DNA of 64,000 nt, taken from assembly GCF_014837175.1 (NCBI RefSeq), contig NZ_JACYFR010000003.1, positions 248,001 to 312,000 on the forward strand, given 5' to 3'. Of this stretch, positions 35,705-43,671 are shown one piece after another. The stretch is from Cellulomonas sp. JH27-2. GTDB lineage: Bacteria > Actinomycetota > Actinomycetes > Actinomycetales > Cellulomonadaceae. The position numbers and the translations under genes are program-made. The stretch's first letter is position 1. The number at the start of each line of letters is the position of its first letter. A model generated the notes under the pieces. It made no database searches. It saw only the letters and a program-made list of their open reading frames with translations, and was not told where the DNA came from.

Positions 35705-35965
35705 GTGAGCGAGCAGTTCAAGAAGTCCCTGCGAGGCGAGCTGACCTCGTCCGAGGGGTACCAGATCAAGCTGCAGGGCAAGACGACGCTGCGGTACTTC
35801 GACCAGTACGGCGAGCTGCTCGTCGACGCGCAGCAGGGCAAGGGCTCGGCCGTCGAGGTCCGCCGCGAGAGCATCCCGGACACGCCGTGGCTGTCCCGCA
35901 CGCTCGTCATCGAGCGCATCGAGCGCACCGCGAAGTTCGCCGGCTGGGACCTGACCCTCTCCTGA
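35705..35965 (+). CDS. Small conserved-looking hypothetical protein
   Basis: 86 residues from GTG 35705. Beta-rich and charged: EQFKKSLRGELTSSEGYQIK, KTTLRYFDQYGELLVDA, LSRTLVIERIERTAKFAGWDLTLS. No cysteines, membrane segment or signal peptide. The frequent Lys codons, well-behaved composition and distinct upstream gap argue that it is a real gene. Not recognised. Confidence 0.6.
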   Translation: MSEQFKKSLRGELTSSEGYQIKLQGKTTLRYFDQYGELLVDAQQGKGSAVEVRRESIPDTPWLSRTLVIERIERTAKFAGWDLTLS

Positions 35966-36111
35966 CCCGACTTTGCGGCACGGCGCGTCGCTGAGCGGGC
36001 GGCGCCACCAGAATCGCAAGCCCGGTCGACCGCCAGGCGCTAGGTTTCTTGGAGCGCGTGCGACCAATCGCGCCGGGACCAGTCGACAGGGGCGGCGCGT
36101 TGATCACAGAC

Positions 36112-36561
36112 ATGCGGCCGGGTGCAGTCGCAACCGTGCTGGTCGCACTGTCGACAGCGCTGCTCGTCGGCGGCTGCAGCGAGCAGCCGGCGCTTCCTGT
36201 TCCAGCCAAGTGGGAGGCGTTCAACGTCGACGGGGCGTCGTTGGTCCTTCAGGAGGACGGCGTCGGAATGGCCGAGCAACTACCGCTGTGGAATGGCACG
36301 GACCCGTGCTCCCTGGCGAACACCGTGCCCTTCGACGGGATCATCCAGTGGTCGCGCAACAAGGATGGCGCAATCGTCATCGGTGCACCCGCCGGCGACA
36401 TCTGGATCTGGCCCGATGGTCAGTTCTTCAGTTCGACGTGGGACAAGTTCGTGCTCGGCCCTTGTGGGAAAGACACGCGCGGGACGGAGCTGATCGCCTA
36501 CCAGAGGGATCTCGGTCTCGGTGCCTCGACACCTTCGGCCGGTCCCGATGTGGATCGTTGA
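36112..36561 (+). CDS. Hypothetical lipoprotein
   Basis: 149 residues from ATG 36112; in-frame TTG 36100 has a better ribosome binding site (AGGGGCGG). The signal peptide MRPGAVATVLVALSTALLVGGC has lipobox VGGC, Cys22. The mature part has two further cysteines (DPCSLANTV and LGPCGKD), probably a disulfide, and several Trp-rich strands (IIQWSRNKDGAIVIGAPAGD, IWIWPDGQFF). The base composition is visibly less GC-rich at third positions than its neighbours, which may mean recent acquisition. Family not recognised. Confidence 0.65.
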   Translation: MRPGAVATVLVALSTALLVGGCSEQPALPVPAKWEAFNVDGASLVLQEDGVGMAEQLPLWNGTDPCSLANTVPFDGIIQWSRNKDGAIVIGAPAGDIWIWPDGQFFSSTWDKFVLGPCGKDTRGTELIAYQRDLGLGASTPSAGPDVDR

Positions 36562-36670
36562 CGACGGCCCCTGGTTACCTTCTCGCGATGGCGCGCTCTC
36601 GTGCCGGAATGAATTGCGGGGCACAGCGGTGGGTCACGCGGTGTGATCTCTGGGTCCGTATGCTCGGCGC

Positions 36671-37612
36671 ATGAGCAACCCGTCCGGCAAGCTGCTCCTG
36701 CTCGACACCGCGTCGCTGTACTTCCGCGCGTACTTCGGTGTCCCGGACTCGGTGAAGGCGCCGGACGGCACACCGGTCAACGCGGTCCGCGGGCTGGTCG
36801 ACATGATCGCCCGCCTGGTCACCGACCACCGGCCCACGCGTCTGGTCGCGTGCTGGGACGACGACTGGCGCCCGGCGTTCCGGGTCGAGGCCATCCCGTC
36901 GTACAAGGCGCACCGGGTGGCGCAGGAGCGCGCTGACGGTGACGTCGAGGAGATCCCCGACACGCTCGCTCCGCAGGTCCCCATCATCGTCGACGTGCTG
37001 GCGGCGTTCGGCATCGCGCGCCTGGGTGCGCCGGGGTTCGAGGCCGACGACGTCATCGGCACGCTCGTCGCACGCGAGCGCGCGGGCGCGGGCGACGCGG
37101 TCGACGTCATCACGGGGGACCGGGACCTCTTCCAGCTCGTCGACGACGAGCACCACGTGCGCGTCCTCTACACGGTGCGCGGCATCAAGGACCTCGAGGT
37201 CGTCGACCAGGCTCGCCTCGCCGAGCGCTACGCCGTCGCGACCGGGCAGGGGTACGCGGACATGGCCGTCCTGCGCGGCGACCCGTCCGACGGGCTGCCC
37301 GGGGTGCCCGGCATCGGCGAGAAGACCGCCGCCGCGCTCGTGCACCGGTACGGCTCGCTCGACGGGATCCTCGCGGCGCGCGACGCCCACGACAAGGGCC
37401 TGACCGCGACGCAGCTCAAGCGGCTGACCGAGTCCGCCGACTACCTGCGGGTCGCACCCGCGGTCGTCCGCGTGGCGCCGGACGCACCCGTCGCGGACGC
37501 CGACGACCGCCTGCCCGCGACCCCCGCGGACCCGCAGGCGCTGGTCGCGCTCGCGGAGCGGTGGGGGTTGTCGTCGAGCGTGAAGCGTCTGGTCGACGCG
37601 CTGGCCGGCTGA
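36671..37612 (+). CDS. 5'-3' exonuclease (PolI N-terminal/FEN-type)
   Basis: 313 residues from ATG 36671. A stand-alone version of the 5' nuclease domain of DNA polymerase I: LLLLDTASLYFRAYFGV with the first metal Asp, ACWDDDWRPAFR, EADDVIGTLVA, ITGDRDLFQLV, then the helix-hairpin-helix GDPSDGLPGVPGIGEKTAAALV. No polymerase domain follows. Such enzymes remove RNA primers or flaps. A possible minus-10 box TATGCT lies about 14 bp before the start, so the transcript may be nearly leaderless. The stop is 4 bp from the convergent gene's stop. Confidence 0.93.
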   Translation: MSNPSGKLLLLDTASLYFRAYFGVPDSVKAPDGTPVNAVRGLVDMIARLVTDHRPTRLVACWDDDWRPAFRVEAIPSYKAHRVAQERADGDVEEIPDTLAPQVPIIVDVLAAFGIARLGAPGFEADDVIGTLVARERAGAGDAVDVITGDRDLFQLVDDEHHVRVLYTVRGIKDLEVVDQARLAERYAVATGQGYADMAVLRGDPSDGLPGVPGIGEKTAAALVHRYGSLDGILAARDAHDKGLTATQLKRLTESADYLRVAPAVVRVAPDAPVADADDRLPATPADPQALVALAERWGLSSSVKRLVDALAG

Positions 37613-37616
37613 CCGG

Positions 37617-38165
37617 TCAGGAGCCGGCGACGACCCACAGGCCGGGCTGGGTCTGGTGCCAGCCGTCGGCCTTGGCCGGGGCCTCGCCGTCGCCCGTCAC
37701 GTAGGCGACGCCCGGGCCGTCGTCGTCGGGACGCAGCACGAGCACGGTGTCGGTGCGTGGCTTCGCGCACTCGGTGGTGGGCAGGTCGCCGGTCGGCACG
37801 GCCAGCAGGCAGACCTTCCCGTTCGTCGAGGTGCCCAGGTAGACGCGCCCGAGGTCGGTGTCCGCCAGGTACCGCGTGCTCGCCGACGTGATGCCCGTGC
37901 CGTCCAGTCCCACCTGGCTGACCAGGTCGACGGCGCCCTGCGGGGAGTCGAGCGCGGGGGCCGCCTCACCTGCGGCGATGTCGGCCACGGTCGACGACGA
38001 CGTGCTGGCGGTCGCGAGGTAGACGAGGCCGCCGCCGAGCAGGAGGACGGCGACGACGAGCACGATCGCGCTGATCAGGCCGCGACGTCGTCGGACGGGC
38101 TGCTCCTGCGACGAGAAGTCGTCACCGAACGCATCCGCCAGGTCGAGGTCCTCGAACGTCGTCAT
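37617..38165 (-). CDS. Single-pass membrane protein of unknown function
   Basis: 182 residues from ATG 38165. An acidic N-terminus (FEDLDLADAFGDDF), basic RRRRG, one membrane helix (LISAIVLVVAVLLLGGGLVYLA), and a beta-rich extracellular domain of about 125 residues with two cysteines (VCLLAVPTGDLPTTEC). The topology is like the small gene at 38242. No family recognised. Confidence 0.7.
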   Translation of the reverse strand: MTTFEDLDLADAFGDDFSSQEQPVRRRRGLISAIVLVVAVLLLGGGLVYLATASTSSSTVADIAAGEAAPALDSPQGAVDLVSQVGLDGTGITSASTRYLADTDLGRVYLGTSTNGKVCLLAVPTGDLPTTECAKPRTDTVLVLRPDDDGPGVAYVTGDGEAPAKADGWHQTQPGLWVVAGS

Positions 38166-38241
38166 ACAGTGAAGTATCGGACGTCAACCTGTGTCACCTT
38201 GAGCCCATCGGCCCCGCGTGTCCGACCCGGTCGTCCACAGG

Positions 38242-38529
38242 TCACGGTGACCCCATGCGCTGCGGTCCAAGCCGCGCTACCTGGAACGTCTGGGCGTCGT
38301 AGCGGGGCCCGACGACCGTGCAGGGGCAGACGGTCGTGGCGGGCTCCACGGCGGGCGGTGTGAGGCGAGGAGGCGGTGCCGGTGCCGGTGCCGGTGCGAA
38401 GGTCGCGACGACGGTGAGTGCCACGACGCCGAGCGCCGCGCGGATCCGGCGCACGGACCGCGGACGAACGGCTCGGGGCCTGGCGCGGTCGTCGTCGAGC
38501 TCGTACGGGAACTCGACGACCGTCGTCAT
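38242..38529 (-). CDS. Small membrane-anchored protein
   Basis: 95 residues from ATG 38529 (MTTVVEFPYELDDD). A basic stretch (RAVRPRSVRRIR) precedes one helix (ALGVVALTVVATFAPA), then a Pro/Ala-rich outer segment with one CPC and a short tail. It is plausible as a small envelope protein but lacks recognisable homology; the Pro-rich part could be low-complexity chance coding. Confidence 0.5.
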   Translation of the reverse strand: MTTVVEFPYELDDDRARPRAVRPRSVRRIRAALGVVALTVVATFAPAPAPAPPPRLTPPAVEPATTVCPCTVVGPRYDAQTFQVARLGPQRMGSP

Positions 38530-38628
38530 GTCCACGGCGCCCGGCGTCACACCCTGGCGGAGCCGCGATCGGCCACCACGCATGCTCCGAGCGTGGCCCT
38601 GTGCGGCCGACGCGTCGTCGGTGGTGGG

Positions 38629-39438
38629 TCACTGGGTGGCCCTGTGGTGCGCGAGCACGCGACGGGCCTCGGGCCCTGCGAGCGGGACCGCCGCCCGCAG
38701 GGCGGTCGCGACCTCGACGAGCGGGCGCCGGAAACGGTCGGGCTCCCAGGCGCCCTGCCCGGTCACGCCGACGACGCCGACCACGCGGCCCTCGCCGTCG
38801 CGGATCCCCGCCGCGACGCACGACCACCCGAGTGTGTGCTCCTGCCGCTCGACCGCGCACCCGTCGTGCTGCGATTCCTGGATCGCAGCCAGGAGCGCCC
38901 GGCGGGTCGGTGCCGAGTACCGGGTCGGTCGGCGCACCCCCGCGGCCAGGAGCGCGTCGACCCGGTCGGGATGGTCGGCATAGACGACGCGGCCGGCGGC
39001 CTTGAAGAGAAGCGCGGGCTCCGCATGCTCGACGCCCGGCCACCGGGCGAGCGTCTCCGTCCCGGACGCCGCCCGCTCGTGCCCGAAGGCGAGGTGGAGG
39101 GTGATCATCGCCAGGTCGGGCTCGACGACCATCGCGAACGTCACCTGCCTCGTGCGCTCCAGCAGGTCCTGCAGGTGGGGCGTCGACACGGAGCGCAACG
39201 GGTGGTGGGCCAGGGCGGTGGCACCGAGGCTGGCCAGGCGCGGACCGAGCTCGTAGCCGTCCAGGCACCGGGTCAGCAGCCCGCGGCGCGTGAGGTCCCC
39301 GGCGATGCGGCGCACCGTGGCCTTGGGCAGCAGGGAGCGGCGGGCCAGGTCGGCCTGGGTGATGCACCCGGCTGACTCCACCAGCTCGAGGACGAGCGTC
39401 GCGCGCCCGAGGACCGTGCCGTCGTCGACGGACGTCAT
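38629..39438 (-). CDS. IclR-family transcriptional regulator
   Basis: 269 residues, start ATG 39438. The N-terminal winged helix is LVLELVESAGCITQADLARRSLLPKATVRRIAGDLTRRGLL; the C-terminal IclR effector domain includes LGATALAHHPLRSVSTPHLQDLLERT, FKAAGRVVYA, RQEHTLGWSCVAAGIRDGEGRVVGVVGVTG. These regulators usually control catabolism of aromatic acids or sugars and act as dimers. No catabolic operon is adjacent, so its target is unknown. The HTH recognition helix (KATVRRIAGDL) is typical. Confidence 0.92.
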   Translation of the reverse strand: MTSVDDGTVLGRATLVLELVESAGCITQADLARRSLLPKATVRRIAGDLTRRGLLTRCLDGYELGPRLASLGATALAHHPLRSVSTPHLQDLLERTRQVTFAMVVEPDLAMITLHLAFGHERAASGTETLARWPGVEHAEPALLFKAAGRVVYADHPDRVDALLAAGVRRPTRYSAPTRRALLAAIQESQHDGCAVERQEHTLGWSCVAAGIRDGEGRVVGVVGVTGQGAWEPDRFRRPLVEVATALRAAVPLAGPEARRVLAHHRATQ

Positions 39439-39509
39439 GCAGGCCAGCATCCTCCCGCGCGGGTCGCCTCGGCATGGGTGAGAGCACCCGTGTCAGGCGT
39501 GCCTGCAGG

Positions 39510-39977
39510 CTAGGACTGAGCCGACGTGACGTTCAGCTGCCGCACGGTCTGGTCCACCACCTGGTGCACGTGGCCGGTGAACCAGCCCGCGCCGACCTCG
39601 CCCCAGTGCTCGTCGACCGACGACAGCGGGAAGACGACCAGGGGGTGGTCGTCCGAGGCGAGAGCCAGCTCCGTGTCGTCGTCGTCCCGGTAGGACACCC
39701 AGGCCAGCGCGGGGACCTCACGGACGACGAGATCGCCGAGCGCGAGCCCGAACGCCTGCACGAGGGGGCGCGGGTCGGGCCGCTCGTCGGACGCCAGCCA
39801 CGTCCCGTGCACGCGGTCGAACAGCTCTCCGACCGTCCAGGCGTCGACGTCGCCGTCGCACAGCTCGGCGACGAGGCCGCGGTGCTGGGCGGCCCACACC
39901 CGCTCCGCGTCGTTGAGCGGTGCGGTGGTGCCTGCTCGCTGCTCGTCGCCCGGGGCGTGCGGCGAGGGGATGTCCAT
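39510..39977 (-). CDS. DUF3806-like protein (second copy)
   Basis: 155 residues from ATG 39977. A single domain, parallel to residues 20-150 of the protein at 24210: PLNDAERVWAAQHRGLV, AFGLALGDLVVREVPALAWV, LVVFPLSSVDEHWGEVGAGWFTGHV. I associate the pattern with DUF3806, function unknown. It has no linker, signal or membrane segment. Confidence 0.72.
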   Translation of the reverse strand: MDIPSPHAPGDEQRAGTTAPLNDAERVWAAQHRGLVAELCDGDVDAWTVGELFDRVHGTWLASDERPDPRPLVQAFGLALGDLVVREVPALAWVSYRDDDDTELALASDDHPLVVFPLSSVDEHWGEVGAGWFTGHVHQVVDQTVRQLNVTSAQS

Positions 39978-40053
39978 GGCGATGCATCGGCCCGTCGTGA
40001 CCGCCGCTTGACCTGCGTGTGCCGGATCCCCCGTTCGGCAGACGCGCGCGAGG

Positions 40054-40671
40054 TCAGCCTCGTCGACCGGCGCGCAGCGGTACGAACGTGTACGCGCCGT
40101 GCGCGCTGGTGCCGATCCGGCCGGCGGTGCTGACCACCAGCGTCATCGTCGTCCGGACCGGGATGACCATCCGTGCGTCCGGTGCGAGCTGACGCACGAG
40201 CGCTCGCGGCAGCCGACGGGGCGACGCGGACACCAGGATCCGGTCCCAGCCACCGGGGCGCTCGCGGCCCAGGTGCCGCGGGTCCGCGGCCTCGATCCGC
40301 GCCCACGGCACGTCGTGGCGCGCGACGTTCGCCGCGCCCCATGCCGCGAGCTCGGCGTCGAGCTCCAGTCCCAGCACCTCGCCCGACGAGCCGACGAGAT
40401 GGGCCAGCAACGCCGTCGTCCAGCCCGACCCGGCGCCGACGTCGAGCACGTGCGCTCCCGGTGGGACGGCCAGGAGCCGCAGCATCGCGGCGACCGTGCT
40501 GGGCTGCGACCCGGTCTGGCCGTGCCAGAGCGGCAGCGCCCGGTCACGGTCGGCGAACTGCCGCTGCTCGGCGGTGAGGAAGTCGACGCGCGGCACCGCA
40601 CGCATCACGCGCGCGACATCGTCGTCCAGGTCCCCTGCCACGTACCCGACGCTAGCCCCGCTCTCGATCAC
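40054..40671 (-). CDS. PCMT-like SAM-dependent methyltransferase
   Basis: 205 residues from GTG 40671; GTG 40641 (195 residues) is an alternative. It follows the L-isoaspartyl methyltransferase pattern: VMRAVPRVDFLTAEQR, LWHGQTGSQPSTVAAML (GQT...QP substrate-loop motif) and SAM motif I VLDVGAGSGWTTALLAHLVG, then VLGLELD and RILVSASPRRLPRALV. It may repair isoaspartate or modify another substrate, as the family is broad. It lies 33 bp after the MazF-like gene on the same strand and probably shares its transcript. Confidence 0.85.
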   Translation of the reverse strand: MIESGASVGYVAGDLDDDVARVMRAVPRVDFLTAEQRQFADRDRALPLWHGQTGSQPSTVAAMLRLLAVPPGAHVLDVGAGSGWTTALLAHLVGSSGEVLGLELDAELAAWGAANVARHDVPWARIEAADPRHLGRERPGGWDRILVSASPRRLPRALVRQLAPDARMVIPVRTTMTLVVSTAGRIGTSAHGAYTFVPLRAGRRG

Positions 40672-40703
40672 CGCGCGGCGGACCCGGTCGCCACCGATGG
40701 CCG

Positions 40704-41096
40704 TCAGCCCCGACGGTGCTGCGCGTACCAGGTGACCAGGCCAGGGCCTGCGTCGCCGGCGCACCGGCGCAGGGACCGGACCGGGAGGGTGGTGGGGGTG
40801 GGCTTCACCCAGCTCGCGCGGTCGAGGCCGGGGACGCCGTGCGGCACACGGACGGCGTGGTGCCGCTCGGCCGACGACTGCGACGTGAAGGCGGCTGCCG
40901 TGCAGGACCGTCCGTGCACCTCGAGGATCAGCACAGGCCGGTCCTTGCTGCCCGACCCGTCGTCGAACGGCACCTGCGCGAACCAGACCTGGCCCGGTCG
41001 TGGCCGGGCACGGCCGGTGCGGAGGGCGGCGAGGATCGCGCAGAGCGCCGCGAGCGCGGCGACGAGCACCCACGGGTGGTCGGTGACGAACGGCAT
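40704..41096 (-). CDS. Membrane-anchored PemK/MazF-like protein without an antitoxin
   Basis: 130 residues from ATG 41096. One N-terminal membrane helix (PWVLVAALAALCAILAAL) and a basic stop-transfer, then a MazF/PemK-like beta-barrel: RPRPGQVWFAQVPFDDG, SKDRPVLILEVHGRSC, AAAFTSQSSAERHH. The RPGxVW and KxRPVLIL strands match the MazF fold, in which the equivalent loops bind RNA. The usual small upstream antitoxin is absent. Membrane anchoring would restrict any RNase activity to the membrane surface, or the domain may have another role. Followed closely by the PCMT-like gene. Confidence 0.72.
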   Translation of the reverse strand: MPFVTDHPWVLVAALAALCAILAALRTGRARPRPGQVWFAQVPFDDGSGSKDRPVLILEVHGRSCTAAAFTSQSSAERHHAVRVPHGVPGLDRASWVKPTPTTLPVRSLRRCAGDAGPGLVTWYAQHRRG

Positions 41097-41183
41097 GTCG
41101 AGACGATCGGTCGCCGCGCTTGCCGGGTTGAGGCGGTGCCGCCCGTCGGTCGCCGTACGGGCTGCTGGTCAACTCGCGAATTG

Positions 41184-41221
41184 CTCGTCGGGTCGCGGGT
41201 TGCAACCCGCGACCCGACGAG
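41184..41221. terminator. 38-bp perfect palindrome, probable terminator
   Basis: A perfectly symmetrical 38-bp sequence with 19-bp half-sites and no spacer, centred on TTGCAA, beginning CTCGTCGGGTCGCGG. The right half is repeated directly (AACCCGCGACCCGA at 41204-41217 and 41224-41237). It lies downstream of the minus-strand HTH gene (stop at 41300). Confidence 0.7.
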
Positions 41222-41299
41222 GAACCCGCGACCCGAGCCCCGGCGTCCGTGGGCCGACCGCGGAGGGCGGCGCGGATTCCGGAGTCTGGCGCGTGCGGG

Positions 41300-41623
41300 T
41301 CAGCGGGCGGTGGGCATCGGGGCGTCGAGGTGTGCGTACTTCTGTGCCGCGGGCTTGGGGCCCGGGCGGCCCTTGACGCGGCGCTGCTCGATGCCCTCGA
41401 GCGTCGTGGCCCGCCAGACGGCGCCGCCGTTGAGCCGTCCGTCGGGCCGGGGGAGCCAGGACACCTTGCGGGAGAGCCACACGCGGACCGTCGCCGTCTC
41501 GACGCCGAGCCGCCGGGCGAGGCGGCCGATGTCGTAGAGGTCGTCGAGCCCGCCCGAGTTGTCGGGGTTCTCGGCGTTGTCGAGGCTGTCGTGCACGGTG
41601 AGAAGCGTAGCGGCGCCGAACAT
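41300..41623 (-). CDS. Small helix-turn-helix (MerR/excisionase-like) protein
   Basis: 107 residues from ATG 41623; GTG 41596 in frame would give 98. DLYDIGRLARRLGVETATVRVWLSRKVSWLPRPDGRLNGGAVWRATTLEGIEQRR reads as a MerR-type winged helix: the helix pair chooses DNA, and the wing with GGAVW is typical of excisionase-like proteins. There is no effector domain; the basic Pro-rich tail (VKGRPGPKP) may add affinity. No ribosome binding site is obvious at either start. Divergent to the VanY-like gene, so it may regulate it or itself. Confidence 0.7.
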   Translation of the reverse strand: MFGAATLLTVHDSLDNAENPDNSGGLDDLYDIGRLARRLGVETATVRVWLSRKVSWLPRPDGRLNGGAVWRATTLEGIEQRRVKGRPGPKPAAQKYAHLDAPMPTAR

Positions 41624-41686
41624 TCACAAATGCGTTACGCGAACGTGACGGCGATCACGTCCGTTTGGCCTCCTGATCAGGCACTT

Positions 41687-41701
41687 TGTCCGATTCGGAC
41701 A
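41687..41701. promoter_or_regulatory. Perfect 7-bp-arm palindrome in divergent promoter region
   Basis: TGTCCGATTCGGACA (arms TGTCCGA/TCGGACA around a central T) lies between the HTH gene and the VanY-like gene, 28 bp before the latter. Operator candidate. Confidence 0.5.
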
Positions 41702-41729
41702 CATGTACAAGTCACGTACGGTGTCACGC

Positions 41730-43160
41730 ATGAGCAACGGAACCCGCGCTGCCCACCGTGCTGCCCACCGCGCCGCGCCGCGGTCGGCGACCCGCCTGAC
41801 CAAGGGCGCGCTCGTCGCCGTCCTCGCAGGATCGCTGACCGTCACGGCTGCCGCCGCCCGCGACAACGGCCCTCTGCACCAGCTGGTGGCCTCGGCCGAC
41901 GAGGACGCCACCGCGGGAACCAGCGCGGCCGACCGCGCGGCCGCCACCCAGTCCAGCCGGGCGCAGCGCGCGCGCGCTGCGATGGTCGACGTCGCCGCCG
42001 ACGCGATCGTCGTCGCCGACACGGTGGGTACCGAGGGCAAGTCCACCAAGGTCGACAGCGCGAGCCTCAAGAAGCTCGACAAGGCCGCCGCCAAGCTCAA
42101 GACGCTCATGTCGAAGGTCGGTGCGGCCGCACCGGCGACGACCGCCGGGGGCGACAGCGACGACGTCTCGTCGACCGCCACGAAGGAGGGGGCCGCAGCC
42201 TCCACCGGCGCCACGCCGTCGTCGTCAGCCACCGCCGGCGCGAACGGCACGACGTCCGACGACGCCGCGAAGACCGACACCGCGAAGTCCGACACCGCGA
42301 AGTCGGGCGTGGCGACGTCGGAGACGACGACGTCGGACGCCACAGACGCCACCTCGTCCGACGCGGCCTCCGACGACGCGACCGCGTCAGCCGACGAAGC
42401 CGGAACCGGAACGTCCGACGCGTCCACCGGCTCCCAGGACGTCGCCGCCGACGGTCCGCTGACGTCACTGGCGGAGTCCCCCGACATGCCCGCGCCGGCG
42501 ACGAGCGACACCGCGAGCTCCGACGACACCGCGCCGACGGCCGACGACGGCGCCGCGTCGGCCGACGACCTCGTCGTCCCCGCCATCACCGGCGCGGAGG
42601 ACTCGCAGACCCTCGCGCTGCGCACGGCGCTGCAGCAGGTCGTCGACCTCTCGTCGGACGTCGAGGCGGACGCCGCGAAGAAGAAGGAGGCCGCTGAGAA
42701 AAAGGCGGCCGCGAAGAAGGCCGCGGACGAGAAGGCCGCGCAGATGGCGGCCTGGAAGAAGTCCCTGCTCGGCTACCCCAACGGCCAGATCCCCGCGAGC
42801 GCGCTGTGCGCGCTGTCGTTCGACTCCAGCGCGCGGCTGCGCTGCGACGCCGCCCAGGACCTCGAGAAGCTGAACACGGCGTACCGCAAGGCGTTCGGCC
42901 GCGACCTGACCATCACCGACTCGTACCGCTCGCTCGCAGGGCAGATCTCCTGCCGGGCCACCAAGGGCTCGCTGTGCGCGACGCCCGGCACGTCCAACCA
43001 CGGCACCGGCATCGCGGTCGACTTCGGCGGCGGCATCCAGACGTCGGGGACGGCCGCCTACGCGTGGATGGTCGCGCACGCGGCGACCTACGACTGGCAC
43101 CACCCGTCCTGGGCGACGTCCACGAAGTTCGAGCCCTGGCACTGGGAGTACACCGGCTGA
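41730..43160 (+). CDS. Secreted M15-family D-Ala-D-Ala carboxypeptidase (VanY-like)
   Basis: 476 residues from ATG 41730. A basic N-terminus and hydrophobic helix (ALVAVLAGSLTVTAAAA) give an export signal. A long, mostly helical then Asp/Thr/Ser/Ala-rich region (about 60-310) carries near-repeats (KTDTAKSDTAKSG), followed by a Lys/Ala helix (KKKEAAEKKAAAKK). The C-terminal VanY domain has the zinc motif SNHGTGIAVDFG (His and Asp ligands) and catalytic/zinc EPWHWEY. It trims peptidoglycan stem peptides or crosslinks outside the cell. The long flexible region probably spans the wall. Confidence 0.88.
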   Translation: MSNGTRAAHRAAHRAAPRSATRLTKGALVAVLAGSLTVTAAAARDNGPLHQLVASADEDATAGTSAADRAAATQSSRAQRARAAMVDVAADAIVVADTVGTEGKSTKVDSASLKKLDKAAAKLKTLMSKVGAAAPATTAGGDSDDVSSTATKEGAAASTGATPSSSATAGANGTTSDDAAKTDTAKSDTAKSGVATSETTTSDATDATSSDAASDDATASADEAGTGTSDASTGSQDVAADGPLTSLAESPDMPAPATSDTASSDDTAPTADDGAASADDLVVPAITGAEDSQTLALRTALQQVVDLSSDVEADAAKKKEAAEKKAAAKKAADEKAAQMAAWKKSLLGYPNGQIPASALCALSFDSSARLRCDAAQDLEKLNTAYRKAFGRDLTITDSYRSLAGQISCRATKGSLCATPGTSNHGTGIAVDFGGGIQTSGTAAYAWMVAHAATYDWHHPSWATSTKFEPWHWEYTG

Positions 43161-43198
43161 CGCGCGGATCCGGGCAACGCCTCCTAGCGTGGACCGGG

Positions 43199-43212
43199 TG
43201 GTCGACCGACCA
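43199..43212. promoter_or_regulatory. Palindrome upstream of the OsmC gene
   Basis: TGGTCGACCGACCA: 6-bp arms around AC, 28 bp before the OsmC start. A possible operator in the promoter region. Confidence 0.3.
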
Positions 43213-43239
43213 TCCCACCCCCTGCAGCCAGGAGTCGAC

Positions 43240-43671
43240 ATGCCTACGCGTTCCGCCAGCACCGCCTGGAAGGGCACCCTCGAGGAGGGCGGCGGCCACC
43301 TCGAGCTGACCAGCTCGGGTGCGTCGTCGTTCGACGTCTCGTTCCCCAAGCGTGCGGCCGACGAGGCCGGCGGTGTGACCAGCCCGGAGGAGCTGATCGC
43401 GGCCGCCCACTCGTCGTGCTACGCCATGCAGCTGTCCGCGCTCGTCGCGGAGGCGGGCGGCACACCCGTCTCTCTCGACGTCTCAGCCGACGTCACGCTT
43501 CGACCCGACCCCGCCGGCGGCTTCCGCATCTCCGGGATCGCGCTCAAGGTCAGCGGTCAGGTGGACGGGCTCGACGACGACGGTTTCCGCGCCGCCGCAC
43601 AGAAGGCCAAGGAGACGTGCCCCGTCAGCAAGGCGCTGACCGGGACGGACATCACGCTCGAGGTGTCGTGA
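43240..43671 (+). CDS. OsmC/Ohr-family peroxide-reducing protein
   Basis: 143 residues from ATG 43240, AGGAG 5 bp upstream. The first catalytic cysteine is in LIAAAHSSCYAMQLSALV and the second in AKETCPVSKAL, the two-Cys pattern of OsmC-type organic-hydroperoxide reductases. N-terminal RSASTAWKGTLEEGGG is typical of the OsmC rather than the Ohr branch. Protects against lipid and organic peroxides in the cytoplasm. The stop overlaps the start of the VOC gene by 1 bp, so the pair is co-translated. Confidence 0.92.
   Translation: MPTRSASTAWKGTLEEGGGHLELTSSGASSFDVSFPKRAADEAGGVTSPEELIAAAHSSCYAMQLSALVAEAGGTPVSLDVSADVTLRPDPAGGFRISGIALKVSGQVDGLDDDGFRAAAQKAKETCPVSKALTGTDITLEVS

Noticed and set aside
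40704..41623. A toxin-antitoxin pair from the MazF-like and HTH genes
   Set aside because: The two are separated by 200 bp with a strong palindrome and the HTH protein has no antitoxin-like tail for MazF. Not called as a pair.
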